A model generated the notes under the pieces. That model was not told the DNA's origin and made no database searches. It saw only the letters and a list, made by a program, of their open reading frames with translations. From Ettlia oleoabundans (taxonomy: Eukaryota > Chlorophyta > Chlorophyceae > Chlamydomonadales): a stretch of 34,706 bases of DNA. The stretch lies in assembly GCA_019693395.1 (NCBI GenBank), contig JAAMXP010001359.1:1-34706 (forward strand), written 5' to 3'. Shown here piece by piece: positions 10,345-23,100 of this stretch; the first letter of the stretch is position 1, and each line of letters begins with the position of its first letter. The position numbers and the translations under genes were made by a program.

Positions 10345-13300
10345 CTACTTTTCCCCGTCACTGCCGCTGCCGCTGCCCAGCTGCGCAAAGGGGTTGTTGC
10401 CGGCGCTGCGGTCCTCTGCACCCCAATCCGCCTCAAAGTCATAATCAACATCATCAATCGCCGCAGCCCGTACGCCGCCGCCGCTACCGCGCTCAGCTGC
10501 GGCTGCCTCAGCCCCTGCCTGCCGCATCAGCTTGCCCTTCTTCCGCTGCTTGCGCTCCGCCCGTGCCGCATGGGGGTTGTACTGCCCGGCCTCCGCAAAC
10601 AGTTGCGCGTTCTGGGCTGCCGCTTCCGCACCACGCTGACGCTTTCCAGCCGGCACTGCCTCAGCTTCATCCATTGCATCACCATCTGACAGCCCATCCT
10701 CACCCTCACCCCCTGAATCACTGCCGCTCATGTCCTCTGCAGAAGGGTGAACGGGGGGGCAGGGACAAACACATGCATCCTTTAGCATCAGGAACACGCA
10801 GCAATGCGCAGGAAACAAAGGAAGCCATGCCCACCCGGCATCCAAGCAACTGCCAGCCATTCAGCCACACTTGACGGCGCACTCCACTGCAAAAGTTCTG
10901 TTGCATTGAAACTTTTTCATGCCAGCGCACCTGCATCTTCATCGTCCTCACTGCCGCTGCCACTTTCTTCCTCCTCCTCCTCCCCTGCCTGCTGCATGCT
11001 GTCTAGGTCCACGTGCGCAGCACCCAGCGTGTCTGTCTGGAAGAAAGCGCCGCTGCCAGCCCCATCCTCCTCCATGCTCCGCAACCCGGCCAGCGCAGCG
11101 CTCTGATCCACATCGAAATCAGCGCCCCAGGCTGACACAAGCTGAGCCGACCCCGCCACCTCGCTGTCACGCTTTGGCGGCACCGTGAAGTAAGGGATGC
11201 GCCCATCGTTCCAGTCCTGGCGCAGCAAAGCAGAGGAGGCGGCATGTCAGACTTGTGGTGAGAGTGATAAGCAGTCATGGTGTGCTTCAGCCCTACATGT
11301 GACTTGCAATCATGCGGAAGAGCACACACTCTCAGCTGGAGCAGGAGGGGAAAGGGCCAACGGTGTGAAGCAGCCAGCCGTGTGAATCCTGACCACAGCT
11401 CACCTGCAGCACAATGCGTGCCGCCGCCGCGATATCTACTGCGCCGCCCTTCTTCAGTTTGCCGCGTGCCTGCACCCATTGCACAGAGCACACGGCCACG
11501 TGCATGCCAGCGTGCTAGGAAAGGCAAGCATACGTGGCTTCCTGCATCGACCGGCCGCCTGGCACAGGGCCCTGCCACAGTGCGCTGGCCCCCAACCCTC
11601 TGATCTTGGCCCAGGATCAGAGGGTAACAGAAAGGAACCGGAAAGCAAGGCAGCCGACTCGACACCGCCGATGCCCACCTGCGCCACCATCTGGAGGAAG
11701 TGGTCAGCCCCATCAAAGGCGGCCACCTTGTACAGCGTCATCAGCTGCTTGGCGGGGCATCGACGCACTATCTCAGCCACCTGCAGCCCAGGTGGATTGT
11801 TTGTTGGCGGCAGCAGAATCAAACTCTGAACAGATTCCAGTCTGCTGCACGTTGGGGAACATGGGGGGCGCAGCATATGCCTGCAGGAAGCGCTAATGAT
11901 AGCCAGGCACATGCGTCCCACCAGCCCGCCATCATCTGCATCGCACCCACGCACAAGACCCCACATCATCCCCAACCTCTCCCTCATAGACCCACTTACC
12001 GGCAGCGCGGGATCCTCCAGCTGTTCAGCCTTTACAGCATTGCGCAGTGCCGCCGCTGCCGCTCCCTCGGCCCCGGCGTCGGCAAACACCACTCCCGGTG
12101 AGTCCAGCAGGGTAACCTGGCGGTCCAGGTGTACCTCCTGTACTGCCTTGGTCACACCGGGCGTGTTGCCCACCTGCAAAGCGGGACAAGCAGGTAAACA
12201 GGGTGGGCGGATGCCAGCGAGGCATGGGCGGGAGGTGACAGGCCCTCTTGAACCCACTTAAACGCTTTGCTGCATACCCAGCTCACAGCCTTGTTGTAAA
12301 CCCTCAACCGCAGTATTGGCAACAGCTTTGGCCCAGCAAGCACGCACCTGCGCCACGCGCGTGCGCTTGAGCGAGTTGATGACGCTCGACTTGCCCACAT
12401 TGGGCAGCCCCACCACACCCACGGTGATCGCCGTCTTAATGTCCTTGCTACGAGCGTAGTTTTTCAGCAGCTGCAGCAACGTGTCTGCACCCAAGCACTC
12501 GCTGCCCTTGAGCGCCGCGTCGGCTGCTGCCGCCAGTTGGCGCCGCCCCAGGTTGGCTGCCTGCAGATGTAAGCGATCGGAGGGATCGGTGCAGTCGGCC
12601 AGGTGAGCAATGACAGCTGAGGCAGAAAACTTGCATGCAAAGGTGGCAGCTGGGACGAGCACACGTTCCCCGTGGCGCATCAGGCCACCCAGCGCTTTGA
12701 GTGAGCAGCAAACTCGCTGCACATCAGGATCTTCTGCACGGGTGACCTAATCACAGCTATCTGCCATGTTCATCCCGCTACCATGCTGCCAGTAGCCATA
12801 GCAAGCCAGCAAGCAGGCAGCATGTGTGCCAGCCAGCCTGGCTGCCAGCTTGCCCGTATGCCTCAATCACCTGCTTCTGCGTGCTGCACTTGAATGCCAC
12901 GGCCGGCAGTTCCTCTCGGAAATACTTGAGCCACTGCTCAGCCACCTCACGAGGCACCAGGTCTGCAGCAACAAAGGCAGCGGGAAGCCAAGTCTTCGAC
13001 AACACGCGAAGGGAACAAAACAGCAGACCACTACGGCACCAGTTGCGCCCATATGGACTGTGTTGTTGCTGCCACTGCTGTTGCTGCTGTTACGAGTGCA
13101 GCTGCTGCTTCCCCGATAGCTTATGTGCCATGCAAGCGAGATGGTGGCAGCCGCGACTCGCACATCAATGAGATGAGCAGCAGCATAAATCCAAAACGCA
13201 CCAATCTTGTTGAGCAGCAGTATGATTTTCTTGGAGGGGTCGAGCTTGCGCACAAAGCGCTCCACATCCAGGCAGCGGCAGCCCAGAGGGTCACGTGCAT

Positions 13301-14453
13301 CCACCACCTCGATAATCACATCACTGGCCTCAACCACCTGTTGGCATCATTGAAAATAAGTGTGCGGAGCAATAGCGAGTGACACACTTTGTTGAAGCAA
13401 GGCAGGCAGTGCAGAGCAGCAGCATGGGCAATAACTCCAAGACTACTTGCCGCAACAGTGGATGGCAGAAACATCAAAACATAGGCTGTGCAATGGCTGC
13501 ACATACCCGGCAATCCGGCGAGTTCAGCCTGACACGCGCCACCCTAAATACGGGCAGGTACTCCAACCAGAGTAGCAGGGGTTGTGCCAGACGCACCCGC
13601 CAGCTGCCAACCAACCTTGACAAACTCCTTGTAGAAAGCGCGGCGCGAGTAATCGACAAATTCAGCGCTTCCTGGTGCAGCACCCGCTTTGGCTGCCGCC
13701 TTGTCATACTCGCGCCCACGCTTGAGAGCTTGCCGACGGAGAGCCTCCAGTTGCTGCCCATCCTGCTCCCCATCCTGATCCATGGCTGCTGCTGCTGCAG
13801 CCTGCAACTTATAAATAGCAATGCAGGCTGGCAGCTTGACCGTGCGCAGCATGAACAGCCACACCGGCATATGCTGGCCGGCAGAGGAGCAGCCACTGAT
13901 GGTTAGGCAGTGGTAATGGCGGCACGCCCCCACCAGCACCCCTTTCGGCCCGTCCCGCGGCCTGCATGCATGCTGATGCTAGCACTATGCTAGAGAGTAT
14001 TTGAGAACGCACCTCCTGCTGCCTCTGGGCCTTGCGCTGCTCCCGTAGCATCTTCTCCTTGGCCAGTGCCCGCTCCTTCTGCGCCTTGAGCTGCGCGATG
14101 AGCTCTTCTTTGAAGGGCCATGCATTGGGAATGCCAGGATCTTTCGGCTCCTTTGGTTTGATGCCGAGTTTCTTGGCCTCACGCCGCTTCTTGCGGTGGT
14201 GCTCCTTGACCTTCTTCAGCACTTTGTATTTATGCTTGAGCGTTTGCCTGCAGCGAGAAGAAGCCGTCCTTGAGCGACAGCAGCAGGGGCGGCGGCGCGC
14301 GAGCGCATGCTCGCTGCATGCGTCACCAGCCTGCGACAACAACTCAAGGCAGACACAGTAGTCAACATGCACTCCTCCTCAGCCACTGGCACGGCCCTGT
14401 GCCTACCTCTTGCTCTTGCTCTTTTTGGAGCGCTTGGCTCCAATGCCGCCCAT
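10345..14453 (-). CDS. NSN1: Nucleostemin-like (GNL3/NSN1) circularly permuted GTPase
   Basis: Eleven exons, all GT-AG (minus order): 14453-14407, 14247-14013, 13801-13616, 13337-13202, 12962-12871, 12560-12348, 12173-12000, 11780-11679, 11469-11404, 11216-10931, 10736-10345; 642 aa. The start [15 protein letters not shown] opens a basic N-terminal domain with a Lys/Arg-rich coiled coil, as in GNL3. The G motifs are in permuted order, as in the YlqF/YawG family: DARDPLG (169-175), G4 NKID (199-202), G1 GLPNVGKSS (283-291), G2 GNTPGVTK (305-312), G3 DSPG (327-330). The conserved [12 protein letters not shown] and [14 protein letters not shown] blocks follow. The C-terminus is a long acidic Ser/Glu/Asp region, ending in a short basic patch and another acidic tail. 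Relatives work in the nucleolus in 60S subunit and rRNA maturation; that role here is by homology. The family is clear; GNL3 versus GNL3L was not separated. Confidence 0.92.
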
Positions 14454-15019
14454 GGTGATGATAAGCTGCTGGACACTTTCGTCACGAGAGCTCAATGCAT
14501 ATGCCAAGCCCTGTCAGGGCAGAGCCGCCGTCCAGCGTGGCCGCCACCTGGCTGACTTTCCCAAGTGCACTGCTTTGAATGTGATTACGGGCGGGAGAGG
14601 TGCAGTAATTTGAAACATTGCGAAAGGGCACCAACCGGTGGCACCAACTGCTGACATGTCTTGACATGTGGGGCGCACCAACTGGGCTGGGAATGCAGGG
14701 GCTCTTTGCTTGACAGGCTACCTATGAGTTCAATTGGGTCGGTACATGTCTTGCAGATATTCTGCGTCCCGTTCCCCCCTTGACTGCCCCTCTAATGGCT
14801 GAAACTGCATTCAGGCGCGGCAGAACAACAGTCGCAAAACCGCGAAGGGTGCGCAAGTGCAACGTGGCGGCTGCAGTCCTGGCTGGTCTCAGCCAAACAT
14901 GGTACAAGGTGCATGATGCGAACCCACCGCTGGCCTTGGCTGTGAATCTCGCCTTCCCAGCCAGCCAACAGACGACTGCCGTAGCATGCCCTAGTCATCG
15001 TTATCTGCCGAAACAACGC
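14454..15019. other. Intergenic: nucleostemin 5' flank and helical-repeat gene 3' flank
   Basis: 566 bp between two minus-strand genes. It should carry the nucleostemin promoter next to 14454 and the 3' UTR of the neighbour. An open plus-strand frame from 14780 runs antisense into the neighbour's last exon and looks like a shadow. No TGTAA on the minus strand or other convincing motif was found. Confidence 0.5.
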
Positions 15020-16713
15020 CTAAGAAAATACAGTGTCGCCATCGCGCACCACCATCACCTGATAGAGGAATGCGGGGTCACGTTGAAGAGAAAGCATGAG
15101 CTGCTGCCGTGTGGGCAGGTGGCCGACTGCCGCCAGGCAGTGCTGCAGCGTGGCGCCGCCATCGAGAAGGGTGGCATTGGTGGAAAGCATGGCGTCCAAT
15201 TCCTCCTGCATGGAATACGTTTCTGTAACTCAAGCCGCACAATTTAATTACGCAACTCATTTGCGCAACACACTTTAGACCTGGGGTGCTTTGCGGGCCG
15301 CAGTAGCTGCAGGCACTGTCAGGACTGTTGGGCAGAGAGGATCAGTCAGGGAGCTGCATGGCCAGACGGGGAATTAGGCAAACAGGCAGGTCGCAGCCAC
15401 ACTCGTACGATCCACCTGACTGGCTTCGGGAAACTCCCTCTGCACTGCCGCCACACAATCTTCCAGCTGCTGAGCTGTCATGTGCAGCAGCGGCGGGTGC
15501 TTTGCCACCATGGCCACCACATCAGCAGAGGGGAAGCGCGCCCGCAGGGCTATCAGCTGCCGCGAAATCTGTCACGAAGGGCAAGAAAGGTGTCCGTGGC
15601 GGGGGTGGGCTGCTGGCAAGCTGTAAGGCATACAAAATCGAGCATTGAGAGCAATGCTGCTTGACTTTTTTTGACTAAGCCGCCCCGCAACGCATTTTAA
15701 CAAATTTGAATTGTCAAACGAAAATGCCCAATTCCTCACCTGCTCCAGTTGAGCTGCCATGCGCACCAGCTCTGCTGGCTTGATGCGGCGCAGGGCCGTC
15801 TCCATCCCTGGCAGCAGGGCTTGCAGCTGCCGCACCTGCATCACAATGGCCCGACTGCCCCAGAATTTTAGCACGGGACATACCGGATGTTGCTTTGCCT
15901 GCCAAGAACATGATGCAGCTTTGGGGCAGCTTGAGGCAGGTGTCCTGACTCTCATAAGTGCATCACTTGTTTTTCCGGGGGTGGGGGGGCCAACTCAGCA
16001 ATAAAAATCGGGGGCTTGCCTGGTCTAGCAGCACGGCTGCATCCTGCTGTAGGCTGGGTGCTAGCGCCTCTGCCGCCAGTCGCACCCGCGCATCTGGCGT
16101 CCAGCCCGGCGCCTCGGCTATGGTATCTGGGCTACTGATTATGTTCCCGAGTGAGTCTGCAATCATGGTACGCTACAACCTGTTGTATGCGGTAGTAATT
16201 TCACCAGGATACCACACACTAGCGGCAGGGTGATGCTGCCTCACATTCTACATGTGGCTGGATGTATCAGGCAGGCGGGTTCCAGTTCCTGTCTTGCTGG
16301 AGCAAGAGGTGGACTTTGTCACATCAATCCTTGCCTGTCTGTCTCTCCAGCTTTTTTGTGTAGTAGTTGCTCAGCTGCCAGGGGGTGCTGGCTGTAGGTG
16401 GCGCACTGCTTCCACTGTTGCTGCTGACCCTGCTGTCGCCATTGCTGGTGCCAGCAGTATTGTTGTTATCGCTGGCTCTACAGATTGCTATGCAAGCTTT
16501 ATAACAGCGATGCAAAGATCGAGCGGGTGGCTCGTGGTTTCTCGGTGCACCCAGAGCGGCGCAGGAAACCTGGGAGACCGTGAACATTTGCATAGCAAGA
16601 CGCGGAATATCTAGCGACGCACAGAGCAAATCCCGTGCCGGTAGCGTTCTAGCAAGCCTCTGCAGGCAACGTAGCCAAGCGGGCGGCAGCGCGCCAAGCG
16701 CTGCGGCAGGCAA
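15020..16713 (-). CDS. Organelle-targeted helical-repeat protein, mTERF-like
   Basis: Five phase-consistent exons (minus order): 16713-16335, 16156-16020, 15835-15740, 15568-15416, 15205-15020; 316 aa. The N-terminus (MPAAALGALPPAWLRCLQRL, then ARTLPARD) is rich in Ala, Leu and Arg with no early acid, like a mitochondrial or plastid presequence; a Ser/Asn/Thr linker follows. The rest is Leu/Ala-rich helix pairs of about 35-45 residues with a recurring pattern such as LIALRARFPSADVVAMVAKH followed by PPLL, and later LMLSLQRDPAFL. The helix, proline and LL spacing resembles mTERF repeats, which bind organelle nucleic acid, but no unit is a textbook match; another alpha-solenoid family is possible. 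Three inner introns lie in phase 0 after Gln codons (LDQ, LEQ, ASQ). The first two introns have GC donors. Start chosen as the first Met of the leading exon. Confidence 0.6.
15836..16019 (-). other. GC-AG intron (second) of the helical-repeat gene
   Basis: Donor GACCAG|GCAAGC and acceptor TGATGCAG on the minus strand, phase 0. It joins AAVLLDQ to VRQLQALLPG, both typical of the repeat pattern. Confidence 0.65.
16157..16334 (-). other. GC-AG intron (first) of the helical-repeat gene
   Basis: Donor GACAG|GCAAGG and acceptor GATTGCAG on the minus strand. Phase 1 joins LERQT with DSLGNIISS through a split Asp codon. Reading through meets a stop three codons past the donor. Confidence 0.6.
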
Positions 16714-17157
16714 ATGCTCTGCTGGAACAGGAGTATCCCGCTAATCCTCAACTCCTAGATTGGCTGGGCATGCATCCGAGGAAACTTCCATGAGTTTGTT
16801 ACAGAATAAACAGGTTAAGAGTAACCTCAAGGAACTGGCACCAGCCAGCGCGCACCAGCCACCAGCAGTCAAATCGGGGTTCAGGCCTGGCTGCACTATG
16901 ACGCGCCCGCCTGAAGCCCAAGCTCCTGTACCGCCACCTCCCTCATGCGGTACTTCTGCGGTGCAACCACCACAACAACAGAAGTAGTTAGGGCTGCTAC
17001 CCCAAAGTCAAAGGAACTGCAATTATCTCAACTCTCAGTAGTGCCCATGCACATAGCAGGCCATGTCCCAAGAGGCGCAAAGTCAATGCGAGCATAGGTG
17101 GCCCCTGGAGGATGAGGAAACCTATTTGTTCAGGGGTTAATTAACAGCTAATGACGA
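16714..17157. other. Intergenic: helical-repeat gene promoter side and ACSF2-like 3' UTR
   Basis: 444 bp. A plus-strand open frame (16760-16987) is rich in Pro and Gln and matches nothing known. The right half should be the 3' UTR of the acyl-CoA synthetase gene. Confidence 0.5.
16799..16803 (-). terminator. Candidate poly(A) signal TGTAA for the ACSF2-like gene
   Basis: TGTAA on the minus strand about 355 nt after the stop at 17158, the first such motif noticed downstream of that stop. Confidence 0.4.
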
Positions 17158-20100
17158 TTAGGTGGTTACCTGGGGCTTGCCGCTGGTGGTTGTTGGGTAT
17201 GAGTCCACAATCTGAATGCAGCTCAAATGCGGCAGAGTTGTGACTTAAATCCGGAAAGGATACAGCCAGCAGCGAGCCAGCTTGGCCACGTGTCATGACC
17301 CACAACAAAAAGATACGGTCTGAAAATAAGGTAGCACAACATGCGACGTCTGGGGCAGTCCAACAACCATGTGCAAACTAGCGAATACGAAGACCATCCA
17401 TACCAACCCGAAAGGAAAACACACAACACCCAGGCGCACCTTCCAGTGCCGTGGGATCTTCTGGTGTGAGATGCGCCCCTTGCACCACCCCCGCAGCTCC
17501 TCACTGCCGACGTGCCGCTGGTCCTCCCTACAATGCAGGAACCACGTCGCCCAAACAAGAAATCAACAGCTCATCACATCCTGAGCAGGGCAGCCAACAA
17601 GCGGAAACTGTTGGGTGCCTACAAGCTTGGCTCAGTACTCAGTACCACGACTTCACCCGTGCTCTTAGTCTTGAATAAATATTCACAGCAGGGCACAGGT
17701 CCAGTGTACCATACTGCAGTGCAGATGACGCAGCATGCATCCAGCAATTCAACCAAAGTTCCAACTGCATATTTGAAGATATGACAGCTGCCCCCTGCAG
17801 GCGCAGTAGTCTGTCAGCGAGGCTCACCTGAGGCGCACCCAGGCACACAGCTCCTCCCCAAACTTGGCATCAGGCACGCCAAACACCTGCATGAGAAGGA
17901 CCACATGTCAAGGCAGGGAGGATGGAAGCAGCAGTCAGTTGTGTATGTACTGCCCAACAGCCCGCAGAAGGTTTGTGCTAGCAGGAGTCCAAAATGCAGC
18001 ATGCTTTCTTTCACAACGGCAGCCACTCTACAAAAGCAGCTCGAACAGGGTTTGTGGACAGCAGGCAGATCAACAACAAATATTCAGCCTTTGAACCGCT
18101 GGCTGTTGGTCTGCAATCTGCTTGCCAGCCAGCAACCTAAAGCTGCCAACCTGCACGTCTGCCACGGCAGGGTGACGATGCAAGAACTCCTCTACTTCAC
18201 GCTGCGGTGCAGGAAAAGAGGGGCAGGCAGCGGAGCTGTGTGAGGAAGCATGCAAAGCCAGCCAACATAGAAGCGCGCTGTGCCTCTTCCCCATGCTGGG
18301 CAATCAGCCACCTTAACCTTATACAGTCTTGAACCTGGTTGCTCAATCGATTGCAGCATCATGCATCACCCGGACCCCCGCCGCCCCCCCACCTAACCCC
18401 ACCCCCCCCGGGCGCCCCGTCGCCAACCTCCGCCGTCATCACCAACCATCCACCCACCCCGTGCCGCCGGTCAAACCCACCGGGAACAGGTTCTCCCCAC
18501 CGCGTATGACCACATCCTTGATGCGCCCCACAATGGAGCAGTAGCCCGCGCCATCAAGCACACCAAGGTCACCCGTGTGCATCCACCCCTCCTGCGGGTG
18601 GGTGAGAAGTGCAGTGCGGGTCACCCGGGGGGAAGAGCTGATGCTACGGGACTAAGACTGCCTAGCTGGGAAGGGTGGGACAGGCATTCAACGACCCAGA
18701 TGATAACACCTCGTGCTGACCCAACAGGCATGCAAGGTGCATATTACTACTAGCATGTCAAACCATCCCCTGCATGGCAGCATGAGCAGCACCCAGATGT
18801 TGACCACCCGCATGTGCATGAGGCATGCAGCTGCTTTGCCTTTTGCCGATCAACCCACCGAGTCGATACTGGCTGCAGTGGCCTGGGCATCTCCATAGTA
18901 GCCCAGCATAACTGAGTAGCCACGCACACAAAGCTCACCCAACTGCCAGCCAAGTGCAGAGAGCAGGGAGGCGGGGGAGCGGTTGGGCACAAGGACCATA
19001 AGGAGGCAGGACTAGCATGCAGGACATGCTTGCAAGGCACACTCTTCAAAACCGTCACTGACTGCCATCCCTTCCCATGTCAGCGACTCATAAAGCAGCG
19101 CAACTGCTGCTGTTGCAGGTTGTTTTGTCGATCAACTCGCCACTGAAGGTGAGCTGCTACAGGCTCCAGCTATACTGCACGTTGGCCCGCACTTGAAGAA
19201 GCCAGGAGCTCACCTGCCCTCGAGGCAGTGTCTGGTTCGTTGCGGGGTCCACCACCCTTGCCTCTAGATGGGGGTGTATGCGCCCCACTGTTGCCACCCG
19301 ACGGTCAACGGGGTCTGCAACAGTAAAGGGTAAGAACCATGTTGTGCCTATGCCTTAGGCCGGCTGCAACGGACGAGTGGCCTGAAACGGCAAGTGAAGT
19401 CGCGTAATGACGACCGCATGTGTGAGGGCTCAAACGGGCAGGGAAGAATCGAGCAACCTCAAGCCTCTCCGAAGCAAGAGCGTCCTTGTCAAAGAAGGCA
19501 GCAAGAATGCCTTGCTCAACTTAAGTGGCAGCAGGAGTGGCACTCACCATCTGTGGATGTCTGGAAAGAAACAGGGCTGGTCTCCGTCATCCCATAGCAG
19601 ATGGTGACATCCCGCATATGCATCTCTGCAGCAGCATACATGAACACAGCATGAACACAACGGGCGCTGCGCAACACCAACACCAGCAAAGGCCGGCTCG
19701 GCAGTCGCATGCGTTGCCGTGTATCAACCAACGAACGTTCTGGGGCATCCAAGGTCTGAATCAACACAGCTTGCAAGCAGGCAATGCCAGAAAGGGTGCA
19801 TGCAATTCATTGAAGAGAAGTAGAAGCGGGGCCAACTGACAGCCCACCCACCTGCTTGCACCTTCTGCATGAGTGCTGCCGGGCAGGGTGCCCCGGCCAT
19901 AATGCCGGTACGCAGACTGTCTAAGCGGTGCTGCTTGAAGCTGCAATTGCAATAGGCAGCAATGGTGAATTTGTAGGGAGCTGGATGAGGTGTGGGTGGG
20001 GTCAAGGAAAAGCTTGGCTGCATCATGTGTGCGTGCAGCACGGCGGTATGTGTATGCTTGGTGAAGGTGCTGGATTGTTTGAGACTGCACATATTTCTCC

Positions 20101-23100
20101 GTTCAGTGGACTGCAACCAACTCACCCCGGGTGTTCTAGCTGTGAGATAAACATGGTGGGCACACCATACAGCGAGGTACAACGCTCACGCTCCACAGCC
20201 GCCAAGGTGGCACCCGCACCAAAGCAGTCTGGAACCGGGAGGATGGGTGGAGAGTAAGCTTGTAAAACTGTGCAGCGCAACATGTAAGATGAAGGGGAAA
20301 ATGAGTTGCACATGCATGCATGTTTGCCAAATGGCAACAACTGGATCTGGCTCGGCAGCAGGTAAAGGGGCTGAGATACTTCATTGCCGCAGTCAGTAGT
20401 AAGCCTAAAAAGCGAGCAGACACAAGCAATTAAGTTGTATAGCGGGCAAATGTCAGGCGGGGCAATGCATGAGAACTAGTCAGGCACGTTGCACCCGTAA
20501 AGGAAGGGTCAGGGTTGGAGCAGGCTTGTGGGCGCACCTGAGGGGTACACTGCCGTGGCTCCGTGCGCCGCACATGCCAGGCTTCCCATCACGCTGCCAA
20601 AGCAGTGAAACAGCGGAACGGGGATGCACACCCTGCGGTACGATGCGGGGCGGGGAAGTAAGGAGTGGGACCGATGGGCCACACGGTGTGCAAGCTGAGC
20701 TATGAACAGCTTCAAGACTGTTGCACCTCAGGAAGCAGCTTCAGGCTCAATGGGTGGGCCATCAATATAAGAAGCCCCGCCAACCGCTCGCCCACACTTA
20801 CTACCTTTGGCTGCTTTAAGTCCGACGCCTACCTGTCTGCAGGTGTGTAGCGTAATGTGTGCCCCACATGCCATGCGTTGTTCACTATGTTGTGATGCGA
20901 GAGGGTGGCGGCCTTGGGGGAACCAGTGGTGCCTGCCAACAGGGGGCAGCATATGAAAGAGAGCAAGTGTGCTAGCAATGACTGTAGGCACGATAGCAAC
21001 CCAAGCGCCGCACCCAAATACGCAGGAAATGCACATGCCTGCCGAGCTTGAGTGCCGACGGCGAGCCCTGAACAAGTACTGCCCACCCACATCTGCCCAT
21101 GCGACCTGCTCCCATCTGCCCATCCAGAATCTGTAGCCCCAATGTGCATGCTCACACGTTTGCACAATTTCCTTCTAACCTCCGCCTGTGCACCGGCACC
21201 CCACCACCACATATTCAGTCATCCACATTACTTCCCATTTCCTCACCTGACGTGAACTGTATGTTGGCTGGCTCCCCCGGTCGAATGCTTCGCTGCCGCT
21301 GATGCAACTCAGGCTGCATCCGCGTGCCCTCGCCAGACCCTTGCAGGTCGTGCCAGCCAAGCATGCCTTTGGACAGGATGCAGCAACAAGAAGTGGGGCA
21401 TGGTGTGATGATGGTGGTGGCATCTGTGTAAAGCTGCTGGGTGGGCATTGGGACAAGGCCAGGGCTAGGCAAAGGAGGCATAGCAACTGGGCGTAGCGCA
21501 CGCATGAACCCCCAGCAACTGAGAGCTTGAAGGCTTTCAGCCTGCAGGTGAGCAAGCCTGCCTGCTGGCTGGTTTAAACTTTGAAAGACCAACAAACAGC
21601 AGTCTTGCAACAGCCAGGCAGCCACCTGGCCAACCACCAACCTTGCGGTGCATGTTGGCCCAGCACGACCTTGTTCCGCAGCATGGGGTTCTGGTGCCTG
21701 GCAGCAGCAGGGACAGCACAGCATGCCATCATGCAGGATGCCGGTCAGTGCAGACTTGCAAGAGGGAAGAACCGGCCTTTCAAGGGATGCACATCGAACC
21801 GTCACTGACGCATGGCATATGTATCTCAAGTGCCCGCCATCTATTTGTCTTTTCCACCACACACCTTGTGCTCTCCACCAGGTCTACAAACGAGGTGCCC
21901 TTGAGCTCTGCTGCCATCACCAAGGTAGAGACGCCAACCTTGTTGAGCGCGTATGCTAGTTCTGCAACAAAAGGCACGAAATATGCAACAAGTGAAGTAA
22001 AGCTAACAGAAGCATTACACCTTCACAACAATGCACAGCACTGCACACAGCAAATCCGTTTGTGGCCTGCAGCTGGGTGCTGGCCATACTGCCAACATAG
22101 CATCTTGCAGGGAAACGCAGTATGTATAGTGCTACACAGCACAGTTGTAGCAGGCATATTGTTTGAGTAGCAGGCAACACAACAGCTGCAGGGTGTGCTG
22201 GTGTGCTGACTGAGGCTGCTTCACACCTGCTGCTTTGAGTGATGGGTTCATGTTTACCAAAATGGCTCCCACCTGGGAATAAAGAGGCAGTGGGTGAGGT
22301 GGGGCGGACGCAGCTTCAGTAAATGTGTCAGCAATCAGCGCAATGGGGTCTTGTTGGTGATGTGGGATTCATACAAGGATGAGGAGTACTTCCCCAATGT
22401 TGGATATCGTGAGTGCTACTTCATGCCTTCCCCGCACCTTGGCAGCTGCATACTGGAGCGTAACCCATTCTGCGCAGTTGGGCGCCCAGATGCCCACTCG
22501 CTCGTGCCGCTGCAGCAGAGAGGGACAGGTGTTGCGGCAGCACACGTTGCCCGAGTGAGCACAAGCACCTCAGATTAGGTGATGCTGAGGAGGCACCAGC
22601 GCTCAACCAGATGCAGAGGGACTCTAGTCTGCCTGCTTCTCTACTGCAATTTGCCAGAAGCCCAGCCTGGCATGCAACACCATATCCCAAGGGAGATTGC
22701 CACCGCTTGCAACGTGGCACTGGAACTTGCCGGGTTAGCTGAGCAGCTGGCAGGTTACCACCCCAGAAGCCTGATATAGGCCCCAATAAACCCACCTGGA
22801 CACCCAACGCCAACAAGCCTCGTGCCACCTCATCTGCTTGCCTCAGCAGCTCGCTGTAGGTGAGCCGGATGCCCTGGTGCAAGCTGACAACTGCCTCCCT
22901 ACCAGGGAATGCCTGCGCCTGGCGATCCAGCAACCGGCCTATAGTGGTGTTGAGGATGGGAGTGTCGCTCGGCCCCCTCACATAAGACAGCTGGTTTCTG
23001 GTCGTGTCAAGCACAGGAGAAAGGATGGTGGGACCTGTGACAGCCAGCACGAGATGGGGTCAGTCGCGGGCCAGCACCAAAGTGCAACACAAACGCACCA

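Noticed and set aside
15961..16019. Read-through of the second helical-repeat exon past 16020
   Set aside because: The frame continues a short way (ASPRFLLLSWPPHP) but leaves the repeat pattern and hits a G-rich tract. The GC donor with a phase-0 join to VRQLQALLPG fits better.
16760..16987. Plus-strand 75-codon Pro/Gln-rich open frame
   Set aside because: No homology recognised, no neighbouring exons, and it lies in the probable 3' UTR and promoter zone of minus-strand genes.
21502..21541. A possible extra exon ([11 protein letters not shown]) in the ACSF2-like gene
   Set aside because: Joining it from the previous exon (phase 1) gives an immediate stop. Splicing to 21366 instead yields [12 protein letters not shown] in frame and then the conserved NIQFTSG block.
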